This document shows, one piece after another, positions 44,029-53,272 of a stretch of 64,000 nt of DNA. The DNA is from Micromonospora echinaurantiaca. Its GTDB lineage: Bacteria > Actinomycetota > Actinomycetes > Mycobacteriales > Micromonosporaceae. Location: contig NZ_LT607750.1 of assembly GCF_900090235.1 (NCBI RefSeq), forward strand, positions 3,959,001 through 4,023,000, read 5' to 3'. Every line of letters begins with the position of its first letter. Positions within the stretch are counted from its first letter, which is position 1. Below the pieces are notes generated by a model. The model made no database searches. It worked only from the letters and a program-made list of their open reading frames with translations, and was not told the DNA's origin. The translations under genes and the position numbers were made by a program.

Positions 44029-44925
44029 GTGGCTTCCAGCAGGGACCGGCAGCGCAAACTGGCGCGGGCCAAACTCGACCGGCAGTTGGCCCGCCGGGCC
44101 GCCCGGGCCCGGCGCCGCCGGCAGATCCAGGCCGGGGTGGGCGCCGCCGTCGTCCTGCTGCTGATCGTGGCCGGCACGGCCTGGGCGCTGGGCGCCTTCG
44201 ACGACGACGGCAAGCAGAACACCGCCGCCGAGGAGATCTGCCTCTGGACCCCGCAGGACGCCACGGCCAACACCAACCTCAAGGACGTGGGCACCCCGGC
44301 GACCACCGGCCTGCCCACCGACGGCGTCTCGGCGATGACGATCACCACCAACCAGGGTGCGCCGATCACGGTCGAGCTCGACCTGGCCACCGCGCCGTGC
44401 GGCGGGGCCAGCATGGCGCACCTGGCCAGCCGGTCGTTCTACGACAACACCAAGTGCCACGAGATCACCGCCGAGGGCGCGCTGCGCTGCGGTGACCCCA
44501 GCGGCACCGGTCTGGGCGGGCCGACCTACTCCTTCTACAACGAGAACGTGCCTACCGCCCCGTCCGCGTCCCCGTCGGCCAGCCCCGCGCCGGACCAGCC
44601 CCCGGCGTACCCGAAGGGCACGGTCGCGATGATCGCCAACCCGCCGGGCGCCAACGGCAGCCAGTTCCTGATCTTCTTCAAGGACTACCAGACCACCGAC
44701 CCGAAGTTCCCGATCATCGGCCGGGTCACCGGTGGGATCGACGTGGTGGAGAAGATCGGTGCCTTGGAGACCGTGGACAATGGGAGCGGAGCCAAGGTCA
44801 AGCCGAAGACCGACGTGGTGATCCAGAGCCTCACCGTGGGCGAGCCGGTGGCTCAGGCCACGGCGGCGCCGACACCGACGTCCTCGGCGACCGGCGCTCC
44901 GTCGGCCAGCCCGAGCGCCGGCTGA
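44029..44925 (+). CDS. Membrane-anchored cyclophilin-like protein, first of a tandem pair
   Basis: 298 residues from the GTG at 44029, with GGGGAG upstream. A basic cytoplasmic segment is followed by one helix (VGAAVVLLLIVAGTAWALGAF) and an extracytoplasmic cyclophilin domain (TITTNQGAPITVELDLATAPCGGASMAHLA; PPGANGSQFLIFFKD). Where cyclophilins have the catalytic FHR, this protein reads CHEIT: the Arg is Glu, and GGD is CGD. Prolyl isomerase activity is therefore doubtful and a chaperone or binding role is possible. There is a Ser/Pro/Ala insert after NENVP and a similar tail. Confidence 0.87.
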   Translation: MASSRDRQRKLARAKLDRQLARRAARARRRRQIQAGVGAAVVLLLIVAGTAWALGAFDDDGKQNTAAEEICLWTPQDATANTNLKDVGTPATTGLPTDGVSAMTITTNQGAPITVELDLATAPCGGASMAHLASRSFYDNTKCHEITAEGALRCGDPSGTGLGGPTYSFYNENVPTAPSASPSASPAPDQPPAYPKGTVAMIANPPGANGSQFLIFFKDYQTTDPKFPIIGRVTGGIDVVEKIGALETVDNGSGAKVKPKTDVVIQSLTVGEPVAQATAAPTPTSSATGAPSASPSAG

Positions 44926-44985
44926 CCCGGCCCCAACCACTCAGCGGCACCGGCCGCCCCCGACATAGTCCAGGAGGATCCAGGC

Positions 44986-45825
44986 GTGACGTCCACCAGA
45001 GAGCGGCAGCGCGCGGCGGCCCGCGCCCGGCTCGAGAAGGAGATGGCCGAGCGCGCGGCGAGGGCCCGCAAGCGCCGGCAGACGCAGGCGATCGTGGGGG
45101 CCGCGGCGGCTCTGCTGCTGGTGGTCGCCGGGACGGTCTGGCTCGCCACCAGCCTGGGTGACGACGACAAGACCGACAACACCGCGGCGCCGGAGGCCGG
45201 CTTCGTCCAGTGCGCCTTCACCGAGGTCCCCGCCGACCAGCGGACCAAGCAGATCAAGGACGTCGGGGTGCCGGGGGCGCAGCAGTCGAACACCGGCGTG
45301 CAGACCATGACGATCGACACCAACCTGGGTCCGATCACCGCCAAGGTCGACCGGGCCGCGGTGCCCTGCACGGCGGGCAGCTTCACCCACCTGGCCGAGA
45401 AGAACTTCTTCGACAACAGCAAGTGCCACCGGCTGGTGACCGAGGGCATCAAGGTGCTCCAGTGCGGTGACCCGAGCGCGACCGGCAAGGGCTGGCGGGA
45501 GACCGACGGCACCGGCGGCCCGAGCTACCGGCTCGTCGAGGAGAACCTGCCGACCGACAAGCGGCCGCCGTACCCGGAGGGCGTCATCGCCATGGCCAAC
45601 TCCGGCCAGCCGGGCAGCACGGGCAGCCAGTTCTTCATCGTCTACGGCGACTCGCCGCTGGACCCGAACTACACCGTGCTCGGCACCATCACCGGTGGCA
45701 TGGACATCGTCAAGCAGGTCGCGGCGGCAGGCGACGACAAGGCGTTCGCCCAGCAGGCCGGCGGTGGTCACCCGAAGAAGGAGATCACCATCAACAAGCT
45801 CACCATGAGCGCCCCCCAGGGCTGA
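44986..45825 (+). CDS. Membrane-anchored peptidyl-prolyl cis-trans isomerase (cyclophilin), second of the pair
   Basis: 279 residues; GTG start with AGGAGG eight bases upstream. Same plan as the preceding gene: basic head, one helix (AIVGAAAALLLVVAGTVWLA), extracytoplasmic cyclophilin. The catalytic Arg is kept (KCHRLVTEG), and STGSQFFIVYGD matches the active-site GSQFFI of true cyclophilins. Cys pairs in FVQCAF, PCTAG, KCHR and LQCGD suit an exported protein. It is the copy likely to isomerise Xaa-Pro bonds outside the membrane. 60 bases after its paralogue and followed by a strong terminator. Confidence 0.92.
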   Translation: MTSTRERQRAAARARLEKEMAERAARARKRRQTQAIVGAAAALLLVVAGTVWLATSLGDDDKTDNTAAPEAGFVQCAFTEVPADQRTKQIKDVGVPGAQQSNTGVQTMTIDTNLGPITAKVDRAAVPCTAGSFTHLAEKNFFDNSKCHRLVTEGIKVLQCGDPSATGKGWRETDGTGGPSYRLVEENLPTDKRPPYPEGVIAMANSGQPGSTGSQFFIVYGDSPLDPNYTVLGTITGGMDIVKQVAAAGDDKAFAQQAGGGHPKKEITINKLTMSAPQG

Positions 45826-45843
45826 CCCGCCCACCCGCACGAC

Positions 45844-45876
45844 GAAGCGCCCGCCGGCCCCGCCGGCGGGCGCTTC
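45844..45876 (+). terminator. Terminator of the cyclophilin pair
   Basis: Fifteen-base perfect arms (45844-45858 and 45862-45876) with a CCC loop begin 18 bases after the stop. Confidence 0.85.
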
Positions 45877-45940
45877 CACGTCCTCCACCCCACCCGCCGC
45901 CAGCCCCCGGAACCGGCGCGGCACCGGCACCCGGCACCCG

Positions 45941-46015
45941 GCACTGTGATCGTCTGATCGAGAACAGGGCACCGGAAGCCGGTTTTCCCTGCTGCACCGC
46001 AGACGATCATCGTGC
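45941..46015. repeat. REP-like imperfect palindrome in the cyclophilin/relA gap
   Basis: Outer arms around GATCGTCTG (45948-45956) and CAGACGATC (46000-46008), extended by GCAC/GTGC at the ends, enclose an inner stem (CAGGGCACCGG / CCGGTTTTCCCTG). It contains the AT-richer CGGTTTTCCC stretch. It lies between the converging cyclophilin and relA genes, separate from the terminator. Confidence 0.6.
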
Positions 46016-46102
46016 CTCGGGTGGGCGGCGGCGGGGCCGGGTGGGCGGCGGCGGGGAGGCGGGCCGTGGCGGCGGGGTGGTGTCGCCGCCACGGCGGTGT
46101 CG

Positions 46103-48610
46103 TCAGGCGCCGGAGGTGACGCGGTAGGCGTCGAAGACGCCGTCGACCTTGCGGACCGCGGCCAGCAGGTGCCCGAGGTGCTTCGGGTCGGCCATCTCGA
46201 AGCTGAACCGGCTCACCGCCACCCGGTCCCGGGTGGTGGTAACGGTGGCGGAGAGGATGTTGACCCGCTCGTCGGAGAGCACCCGGGTGACGTCGGCGAG
46301 CAGCTTGTGCCGGTCCAGCGCCTCCACCTGGATGGCGACCAGGAACGTCGACGCGCTGGTCAGCTTCCAGCTGACCTCGACCACCCGCTCGCCCTGGGCC
46401 CGCAGGTCCTCGGCGTTGGCGCAGTCGTCGCGGTGCACGCTCACCCCGCCGGAGCGGGTGACGAACCCGAAGACCGCGTCCGGCGGGACCGGGGTGCAGC
46501 AGCGGGCCAGCTTGATCCACACGTCGCTGACGCCGCGTACCACCACACCCGGGTCGGCGCTGCTCTGCCGGCTGCGCGGCGGCCGGGTGGCGACGGCGGT
46601 CTCGGCGATGTCCTCCGCCGCGCCCTCCTCGCCGCCGTACGCGGCCATCAGCTTCTGCACCACCGACTGGGCGGAGACCTGGCTGTCGCCGACCGCGGCG
46701 TAGAGCGAGGCGACGTCCGGCAGGTGCAGGTCCCGGGCGATCGCCATCAGCGCGTCCGGGGTGAGCATCCGCTGCAACGGCATGCCCTGCTTACGCATCG
46801 CCTTGACGATCGCGTCCTTGCCGGCCTCGATCGCCTCCTCGCGCCGCTCCTTGTTGAAGTACTGGCGGATCTTCGTCCGCGCCCGCGGGCTCTTGACGAA
46901 GCCCAGCCAATCCTGCGTCGGGCCGGCGGTGTCGGACTTCGAGGTGAAGATCTCGATCACGTCGCCGTTGGACAGCGTCGACTCCAGCGGCACCAGCTTG
47001 CCGTTGACCCGCGCGCCGATGCACTTGTGCCCGACCTCGGTGTGCACCGCGTACGCGAAGTCCACCGGCGTCGAGCCCGTCGGCAGCGGGATGACGTCAC
47101 CCTTCGGGGTGAAGACGTACACCTCCTGGCTGGACAGGTCGAACCGGAGCGCGTCGAGGAACTCGCTCGGGTCGGCCGCCTCCCGCTGCCAGTCCAGCAG
47201 CTGGCGCAGCCAGGTCATCTCGTCGATGTGCGCCGGCGGGCCGACGATCTGGGTGCCCTTGTGCTCCTTGTACTTCCAGTGCGCGGCGATGCCGAACTCG
47301 GCGGTGCGGTGCATCGCGTAGGTGCGGATCTGCATCTCCACCGGCTTGCCGGTGGGCCCGATGACCGTCGTGTGCAACGACTGGTACATGTTGAACTTGG
47401 GCATCGCGATGTAGTCCTTGAACCGGCCCGGCACCGGCTGCCAGTTGGCGTGGATCACGCCCAGCGCCGCGTAGCAGTCCCGCACCGTGTCGACCAGGAT
47501 CCGCACCCCGACCAGGTCGTAGATGTCGTTGAAGTCGCGACCCCGCACGATCATCTTCTGGTAGATCGAGTAGAGGTGCTTCGGCCGGCCGGTGGTCTCC
47601 GCCTTGATCTTGGCGGCCTTCAGGTCGGTCTGGACCTTCTGGGTGACCTGGCGCAGCAGCGCCTCACGCTGCGGCTGGTGCTCCCCGATGAGGCGGTTGA
47701 TCTCCTCGTACCGCTTCGGGAAGAGCGTGCCGAAGGCGAGGTCCTCCAGCTCCCACTTGATGGTGTTCATACCCAACCGGTGGGCCAGCGGGGCGAGGAT
47801 CTCCAGCGTCTCCTTGGCCTTCTGCTCCTGCTTAGGGCGGGGCAGGAAGGTCAGGGTGCGCATGTTGTGCAGCCGGTCGGCCAGCTTGATCACCAGCACC
47901 CGCGGGTCCTTGGCCATCGCCACGACCATCTTGCGGATCGTCTCGGCCTTGGCCGCGTCGCCCAGCTTGACCTTGTCGAGCTTGGTGACCCCGTCGACCA
48001 GCAGCGCGACCTCGCCGCCGAAGTCGGCGCGCATCTGGTCGAGGGTGTACTCGGTGTCCTCGATGGTGTCGTGCAGCAGCGCGGCGACCAGCGTGGTGGT
48101 GTCCATCCCGAGATTGGCCAGGATGGTCGCCACCGCGAGCGGGTGGGTGATGTACGGGTCGCCCGACTTACGGTACTGCCCGGAGTGCCACCGGGCCGCC
48201 GTGTCGAAGGCGCGCTGGAGCAGCCGCGCGTCGGCCTTCGGGTGGTTCTCCCGGTGGGTCGAGATCAGCGGCTCCAGCACCTCGCTGACCTGCGAGGACT
48301 GCCAGGGCGCGTTGAACCGGGCCAGCCGGGCCCGCACCCGGCGGCCGGTGGGCGCGTTGGAGAGCGCGAACCCGGTGCTGGGCCCGGGCTCACCGGCGTC
48401 GGTCCGGAAGGGGACCACGACCGCGTCCGCCCCCGGCCGGGCGCCCTCGGTCCGGGCCGCGCCGGCGCGTACGCCCTCGGCCGGGCCGGAGCCGTTGCCA
48501 GAGCCCGTCACCCGGGCCGAAGCGTCACCGTTCCGGCCGGTCACCGAGCCGTCCGCGTCACCTGTCGGGTGCACCGTGCCCTCCACCGGAGGGACGACAT
48601 CGTGGGACAC
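46103..48610 (-). CDS. relA: Bifunctional (p)ppGpp synthetase/hydrolase (Rel)
   Basis: 835 residues from the GTG at 48610, preceded by GAGGAGG. Disordered N-terminal 90 residues; HD hydrolase domain with YITHPLAV and [12 protein letters not shown] (His 180, Asp 181); synthetase domain with [17 protein letters not shown] and [16 protein letters not shown] domain ([34 protein letters not shown]); helical and Cys-containing region with [13 protein letters not shown]-terminal ACT domain. Both catalytic halves look intact, so this is the stringent-response enzyme that makes and degrades the alarmone. apt lies just upstream, a standard actinobacterial order. Confidence 0.96.
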   Translation of the reverse strand: MSHDVVPPVEGTVHPTGDADGSVTGRNGDASARVTGSGNGSGPAEGVRAGAARTEGARPGADAVVVPFRTDAGEPGPSTGFALSNAPTGRRVRARLARFNAPWQSSQVSEVLEPLISTHRENHPKADARLLQRAFDTAARWHSGQYRKSGDPYITHPLAVATILANLGMDTTTLVAALLHDTIEDTEYTLDQMRADFGGEVALLVDGVTKLDKVKLGDAAKAETIRKMVVAMAKDPRVLVIKLADRLHNMRTLTFLPRPKQEQKAKETLEILAPLAHRLGMNTIKWELEDLAFGTLFPKRYEEINRLIGEHQPQREALLRQVTQKVQTDLKAAKIKAETTGRPKHLYSIYQKMIVRGRDFNDIYDLVGVRILVDTVRDCYAALGVIHANWQPVPGRFKDYIAMPKFNMYQSLHTTVIGPTGKPVEMQIRTYAMHRTAEFGIAAHWKYKEHKGTQIVGPPAHIDEMTWLRQLLDWQREAADPSEFLDALRFDLSSQEVYVFTPKGDVIPLPTGSTPVDFAYAVHTEVGHKCIGARVNGKLVPLESTLSNGDVIEIFTSKSDTAGPTQDWLGFVKSPRARTKIRQYFNKERREEAIEAGKDAIVKAMRKQGMPLQRMLTPDALMAIARDLHLPDVASLYAAVGDSQVSAQSVVQKLMAAYGGEEGAAEDIAETAVATRPPRSRQSSADPGVVVRGVSDVWIKLARCCTPVPPDAVFGFVTRSGGVSVHRDDCANAEDLRAQGERVVEVSWKLTSASTFLVAIQVEALDRHKLLADVTRVLSDERVNILSATVTTTRDRVAVSRFSFEMADPKHLGHLLAAVRKVDGVFDAYRVTSGA

Positions 48611-48781
48611 CGGCCTCCTCACCGCTCGCCGGAAGTACACCGACCGTGCGCCGGCCGGCCTGGTCTCGCGCCACCCGGACGGCCCACCGCCCGGTCAGCA
48701 AAGGGCAATGCTACCCGCACGCACGGTACCCCGCCGCTCCGCCGGACGGACCGCACCGGATCCGTCCGACGGCCGGAGAGC

Positions 48782-49348
48782 TCAAACGGTCAGCAGGGCA
48801 TGGACCGGACGCGGCGCCAGCCGCTCCCGGCCGCCGAGGAAGCCCAGCTCCAGCAACACGGTGAAACCGGCCACCGTGCCGCCGGCCCGCTCCACCAGTT
48901 CCAGGGTGGCCGCGGCGGTGCCGCCGGTGGCGAGCACGTCGTCGACCACCAGCACCCGGTGCCCAGCGGTGAAGGCGTCCTGGTGCACCTCCAGCGTGGC
49001 CTCGCCGTACTCCAGCTCGTACGACGCCGAGTGCACGGCCCGGGGCAGCTTGCCGGCCTTACGGACCGGCACCACGCCCACCCCGGTCGCGTACGCGATG
49101 GCGGCGGCGACCACGAAACCGCGCGCCTCCATCCCCACCACCGCGTCGAACGACTCCGGCCCGTGGTACGCGATGATCCGGTCGACCACCTCGCGGAACG
49201 CCGCACCGTCGGCGAACAGCGGCATCAGGTCCTTGAACACGACACCGGGCTTGGGGAAATCGGGCACGTCGAGCACCCGGCTGGCCACCAGTCGCGCGGC
49301 GTCCAGCCCGCTGTCCCCGCGTAGCCCGCTGCTGTGGGTCTCCGTCAC
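48782..49348 (-). CDS. apt: Adenine phosphoribosyltransferase
   Basis: 188 residues from the GTG at 49348. The PRPP-binding motif VLVVDDVLATGGTAAA is intact, and FPKPGVVFKDLMPLFAD and GMEARGFVVAAAIAYATGVG are the type-specific N-terminal segments. It salvages adenine to AMP. It lies between secF and relA, and its expression with relA is typical in high-GC Gram-positives. The ribosome site is weak. Confidence 0.94.
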   Translation of the reverse strand: MTETHSSGLRGDSGLDAARLVASRVLDVPDFPKPGVVFKDLMPLFADGAAFREVVDRIIAYHGPESFDAVVGMEARGFVVAAAIAYATGVGVVPVRKAGKLPRAVHSASYELEYGEATLEVHQDAFTAGHRVLVVDDVLATGGTAAATLELVERAGGTVAGFTVLLELGFLGGRERLAPRPVHALLTV

Positions 49349-49372
49349 GGCAGTTCTGTGTCCCTTCCACGA

Positions 49373-49418
49373 CGACGGCGTCCTTCGTGCTGCTCGCACA
49401 GCATGAAGGACGCCGTCG
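49373..49418 (-). terminator. Terminator hairpin between secF and apt
   Basis: Twenty-base arms (49373-49392 and 49399-49418) pair with one mismatch around a six-base loop, starting 33 bases beyond the secF stop. It should separate the secDF transcript from apt. Confidence 0.75.
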
Positions 49419-49450
49419 GGTCGTCTCCTACCGGGTGTCCCCTGCGCCGC

Positions 49451-50641
49451 TCAGCGCCGCTTTCCACCCGGCCGGTTGCCGCCGCCACCGGACGGCCGCC
49501 CGCCCCGGGCGGTGCCGCCGGACCGCTTGCCGACCGGGCGGGCGCCCACCTTGGGCGCGGCGCCGGCCAGCGCGGCCGCCTCCGGGTCGACCGCCGCGGC
49601 GGTCTCCGCGCCCGTCCGCGGCGCGCCCTTCGGGGTGATCTCGCCCCGCTCGATGGCGCCCCGGCGGGCCAGGACGCGCTTGGTGTGCGCCTGGATCCGC
49701 GGGTCGTAGTTCTTCAGCAGCACCAGCAGCGGGGTGGCCAGCAGGATCGAGGTCAGGAAGGCCACCGCCATACCGACGAAGAGCACCAGGCCGAGGTCCT
49801 TCAGGGTGCCCGCGCCGAGCAGTCCGGCACCGATGAAGAGCAGACCACCGACCGGCAGCAGGGCGACCACCGAGGTGTTCAGCGACCGCATCAGGCTCTG
49901 GTTGATGGCCAGGTTGGCCGCCTCGCCGTACGTCTGGTTGTTGTTGGCGGTGATGCCCCGGGTGTTCTCCTGGACCTTGTCGAAGACCACCACCACGTCG
50001 TAGAGCGCGAAGCCCAGAATGGTGAGGAAGCCGATGATCGTCGACGGGGTGACCTCGAAACCGACCAGCGAGTAGATGCCCGCGGTGAGGATCAGGTTCA
50101 TCACCAGCGAGGCGACCGCCGCGACCGCCATCCGCCACTCGAAGCGCAGGATCAGGTAGACCATCACCACCGCGATGAAGATCAGCAGACCGAGCAGCGC
50201 GCGTTCGGTGACCTGGCTGCCCCACGCCTCACTGACCTGGTTGCCACTGATCTGCGTCGGGTCGATGCCGAACTCGCGGGCGATCTCGGCCTTGACGTCG
50301 TTGGCCTGCTCGGCGCTGAGCTGGGTGGTGCGCATCTCGTAGAAGTCGCCACCGGTGCCGCCGACCTTCTGCGCGGTGACCACCTCGGCGCCGTCGCCCG
50401 CCGTGGCGAGCGCCGCGTCGACCTGCTCCTCGGCCCGCTCCAGCGTGCCCACGCTGGCCGGGATCTGGAACGAGTTGCCGCCGGCGAACTCGATGCCGAG
50501 GCTGAAGCCGCGCAGCGAGACGCTGAGCACCGCGATCAGGATCAGCGCGCCGGCGACGGTGAACCACAGCTTCCGCCGGCCGATGATGTTGAGACCGGCC
50601 TCGCCCCGGTAGAGGCGACTCGCCAGACCACTTCCAGCCAT
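49451..50641 (-). CDS. secF: Protein translocase subunit SecF
   Basis: 396 residues from the ATG at 50641, two bases after secD ends. Six helices; the first periplasmic domain follows SLGIEFAGGNSF. FDKVQENTRG, the conserved RND-type segment of SecF, and INQSLMRSLNTS are present. A Gly/Arg-rich C-terminal tail of about 60 residues is longer than usual. With SecD and YajC it uses proton-motive force to assist SecYEG export. Confidence 0.95.
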   Translation of the reverse strand: MAGSGLASRLYRGEAGLNIIGRRKLWFTVAGALILIAVLSVSLRGFSLGIEFAGGNSFQIPASVGTLERAEEQVDAALATAGDGAEVVTAQKVGGTGGDFYEMRTTQLSAEQANDVKAEIAREFGIDPTQISGNQVSEAWGSQVTERALLGLLIFIAVVMVYLILRFEWRMAVAAVASLVMNLILTAGIYSLVGFEVTPSTIIGFLTILGFALYDVVVVFDKVQENTRGITANNNQTYGEAANLAINQSLMRSLNTSVVALLPVGGLLFIGAGLLGAGTLKDLGLVLFVGMAVAFLTSILLATPLLVLLKNYDPRIQAHTKRVLARRGAIERGEITPKGAPRTGAETAAAVDPEAAALAGAAPKVGARPVGKRSGGTARGGRPSGGGGNRPGGKRR

Positions 50642-50642
50642 C

Positions 50643-52535
50643 TCAGGCCTCCTTGGCACGCGGGTTGCGGGGCGTGGCCTGCTGGGCCCGGGCCGGCAGT
50701 GCCCGGCCCAGTCCGCTGACCCGCGGGGACAGGAACGCCCGGGTCCGGGCGAACATCGTCATGATCGGGTGGCGGAAGAGGAAGACCACGACCAGGTCCA
50801 GCACGGTGGCCAGACCCAGGGCGAACGCGAAGCCCTTCACCGTGCCGACCGAGACGATGTAGAGCACCACGGCCGACATGAGGGTGATGGCGTTCGCCGA
50901 GATGATCGTCCGCCGGGCCCGGATCCAGGCGCGCGGCACGGCGCTGCGCGGGCTGCGCCCCTCCCGGATCTCGTCCTTGAGCCGCTCGAAGTAGATGACG
51001 AACGAGTCCGCCGCCACACCGAGTGAGACGATCATGCCCGCGATGCCGGCGAGGGTGAGGGTGAAGCCGATCTGCCGGCCGAGCACCACCAGCGCGCCGA
51101 AGACCAGCAGCGCCGAGAGGATCAGGCTCAGGAAGATCACCGAGCCGAGCAGGCGGTAGTAGAAGAACGAGTAGATGATGACCAGCAGCATGCCGATACC
51201 CGCCGCGAGCAGACCGGCCCGCAGGTGGCTGGCGCCCAGGGTGGCGGTGACGTTCTGCTGCTCCTGCGCCTCGAAGGTCACCGGCAGCGCGCCGTAGCGC
51301 AGCTGGCCGGCCAGCTCGCTGGCGTCCTTCTGGTTGAAGCTGCCGGTGATCTGCGAGTTGCCGGTCAGCACGCCCTGGATCTCCGGCGAGGAGACGATCT
51401 CGTTGTCCAGTACCACGGCGACCCGGCACTTGCCGTCCTGGCCCAGCGCGGTCGCGTCGCAGGCGCCGCCCTCATTGTTGAACGCCTCGCGGGTGAGGTT
51501 CGTCCACTTCTCCTGACCGTCGCCGGTGAAGTCGAGGCTGACCACCCAGGCGCTGGTCTGGTCGAGCACCGCGTTGGCGTCGCTGACGTCGGTGCCGAGC
51601 ACCTTCGCCACGTCGAGCAGGTACTTCGCGGCGCCGTCCTCACAGGCCACGACCTGCTGGTTCGGGTCGGAGATCGACGCCGGCGGCCGGTCGTCGAGCT
51701 GGGCGCAGCTGATCTGCGGCACGTTGAACTGCATGGTCGCCGGCAGCACCGCGACCTCGCGTGGGGTGAGCGAGGCGAACGGCTTGAGCTTCTCGGCCAG
51801 CGACGGGTCGCTGCTCAGGTCGGCCGGGCCCTGCAGGCCGCTCGCGGCGGCCCAGGCGGCGGCGCCGACCTTCTGCTCGACCGCCTTGCGCTGCTCCTCG
51901 ATGCCCTGCGGCACCGGGGCGGCGCTGGCGCTCGGCGACGGCGCGGCGGCGCTCGGCGAGGCGGACGGGGTGGCGCTCGGCGCCGGGGCGGAGCCGCCCT
52001 GGCCACCGGCGGTCGGTGAGGCGGTCGCGGCCGGCGCGCTGGCCGACGGGGTCGGCGCGGCGCTGCCGGACGGCGCCGGGCTGGCGGTGCCCGACGGGGT
52101 CGGGGTGGCCGCCGGCGCGGTGACCGCGCCGCTGCCGTCGGCGGCCTTCAACAGCTTGCGGAAGCGCAGCTCGGCCGCGCTGCCGACCTCGGTCAGGTCC
52201 CGGTTCTCACCGGGCAGGGAGATCACGATGTTCCGGTTGCCCTCGGTGACCACCTCGGCCTCGGCCACGCCGAAGGCGTTGACCCGGCTCTCGATGATCT
52301 GGCGGGCCTCCTCCAGGTTCTCCGCCGTCGGGGCCCGGCCGTCGACGGTGTTGGTCGCCTCCAGCGTCAGCCGGGTGCCGCCGACCAGGTCCAAACCGAG
52401 CCGGGGCTCGAGCCGGTCCTTCAAGCCGCCGCTGGCGCCGCCCGAGAAGAACACCAGTAGGTAGAGGACGACGAAGATGAGCCCGAGCACGGCCAACTGC
52501 CGTCCGGGGCGCATCTGTCCCTGAGGTGGTGCCAC
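50643..52535 (-). CDS. secD: Protein translocase subunit SecD
   Basis: 630 residues from the GTG at 52535. First helix LAVLGLIFVVLYLLVFF, then LDLVGGTRLTLEA, the P1 head/base domain, and five C-terminal helices with GIAGMIVSLGVAADSFVIYFERLKDE, the SecD signature. Between about residues 145 and 210 there is an Ala/Pro/Ser-rich insert absent from short homologues, so the domain is split by a likely flexible loop on the outer face. Operon yajC-secD-secF. Confidence 0.95.
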   Translation of the reverse strand: MAPPQGQMRPGRQLAVLGLIFVVLYLLVFFSGGASGGLKDRLEPRLGLDLVGGTRLTLEATNTVDGRAPTAENLEEARQIIESRVNAFGVAEAEVVTEGNRNIVISLPGENRDLTEVGSAAELRFRKLLKAADGSGAVTAPAATPTPSGTASPAPSGSAAPTPSASAPAATASPTAGGQGGSAPAPSATPSASPSAAAPSPSASAAPVPQGIEEQRKAVEQKVGAAAWAAASGLQGPADLSSDPSLAEKLKPFASLTPREVAVLPATMQFNVPQISCAQLDDRPPASISDPNQQVVACEDGAAKYLLDVAKVLGTDVSDANAVLDQTSAWVVSLDFTGDGQEKWTNLTREAFNNEGGACDATALGQDGKCRVAVVLDNEIVSSPEIQGVLTGNSQITGSFNQKDASELAGQLRYGALPVTFEAQEQQNVTATLGASHLRAGLLAAGIGMLLVIIYSFFYYRLLGSVIFLSLILSALLVFGALVVLGRQIGFTLTLAGIAGMIVSLGVAADSFVIYFERLKDEIREGRSPRSAVPRAWIRARRTIISANAITLMSAVVLYIVSVGTVKGFAFALGLATVLDLVVVFLFRHPIMTMFARTRAFLSPRVSGLGRALPARAQQATPRNPRAKEA

Positions 52536-52791
52536 GGCTGTCCTGTCTCCCTGTAACGGTCGCGCCGCCGGGCTGCGGCGGCGGGTGTCGGGCCGGGGTT
52601 TCCGGCCGACGGGCCTGAGGGGTCGGCACCGGGCCGACACGCCGCCGCTGCGGCCGGCGGGCGCCGACCGGTCACGGGTACGTGCCGACGCCCGGCGTCG
52701 ACCCGACTATCCAGTTTTCACGTCACGTCCGCCGACCACCCGGCGTGGCGCACCGGCGTGCGGCGGCCCCACCCCGGACGGGTGGACGACC
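52536..52791. other. Gap between yajC and secD
   Basis: 256 non-coding bases. No clear hairpin or canonical promoter was found apart from the weak AGGA site before secD. Overlapping frames are compositional. Confidence 0.3.
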
Positions 52792-53151
52792 TCACTCCTT
52801 GACGGCGTCCGCGTCCTCGACGACTTCCTCGGCCGGGCGCTCCGCCTGGGTGACCACCCGGGCGATCGCCGGGCGGGCGTACCGGGTCTGCACACCGGGT
52901 GCGACCTCCAGCAGGACGGTGTCGTCGTCCACGCCGGTGACCGTGCCGTAGAGCCCGCCGATGGTGACCACCTCGTCCCCCGGGGCGAGGGCACGCTGCA
53001 TCGCCTCCGCCTCGCGGCGGCGCTTCTGCTGAGGGCGGATCATCATGAAGTACATGACGCCGAAGAGCAGGACGATCATCAGGATCGGCGTGAGACCGCC
53101 GGCACCTCCGCCGCCCTGTGCTGCATAAAGCACGGTTACAGACCTTCCCAT
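52792..53151 (-). CDS. yajC: Preprotein translocase subunit YajC
   Basis: 119 residues from the ATG at 53151 (GGAGG four bases before); a GTG at 53133 is an alternative. One helix PILMIVLLFGVMYFMMIRPQQKRR, where the MIRPQQKR end is diagnostic, then a small beta domain GDEVVTIGGLYGTVTGVDDDTVLLEV and an acidic tail. It joins SecDF. It is located between ruvB and secD, a classic order. Confidence 0.94.
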   Translation of the reverse strand: MGRSVTVLYAAQGGGGAGGLTPILMIVLLFGVMYFMMIRPQQKRRREAEAMQRALAPGDEVVTIGGLYGTVTGVDDDTVLLEVAPGVQTRYARPAIARVVTQAERPAEEVVEDADAVKE

Positions 53152-53272
53152 TGGCCTCCGACTCGGCACGAGGGGCGCCGGAGCGGAGGCGGATTCTCAC
53201 GTCCTGTACAGACCGCGGCGAGTCTAATCCCTGCACCTGGGAACGCCGAATGCGGCACAGATCACGTTCGCA

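Noticed and set aside
46097..49324. 1075-codon plus-strand open frame opposite relA and apt
   Set aside because: Antisense shadow. The minus strand carries full-length Rel with all domains.
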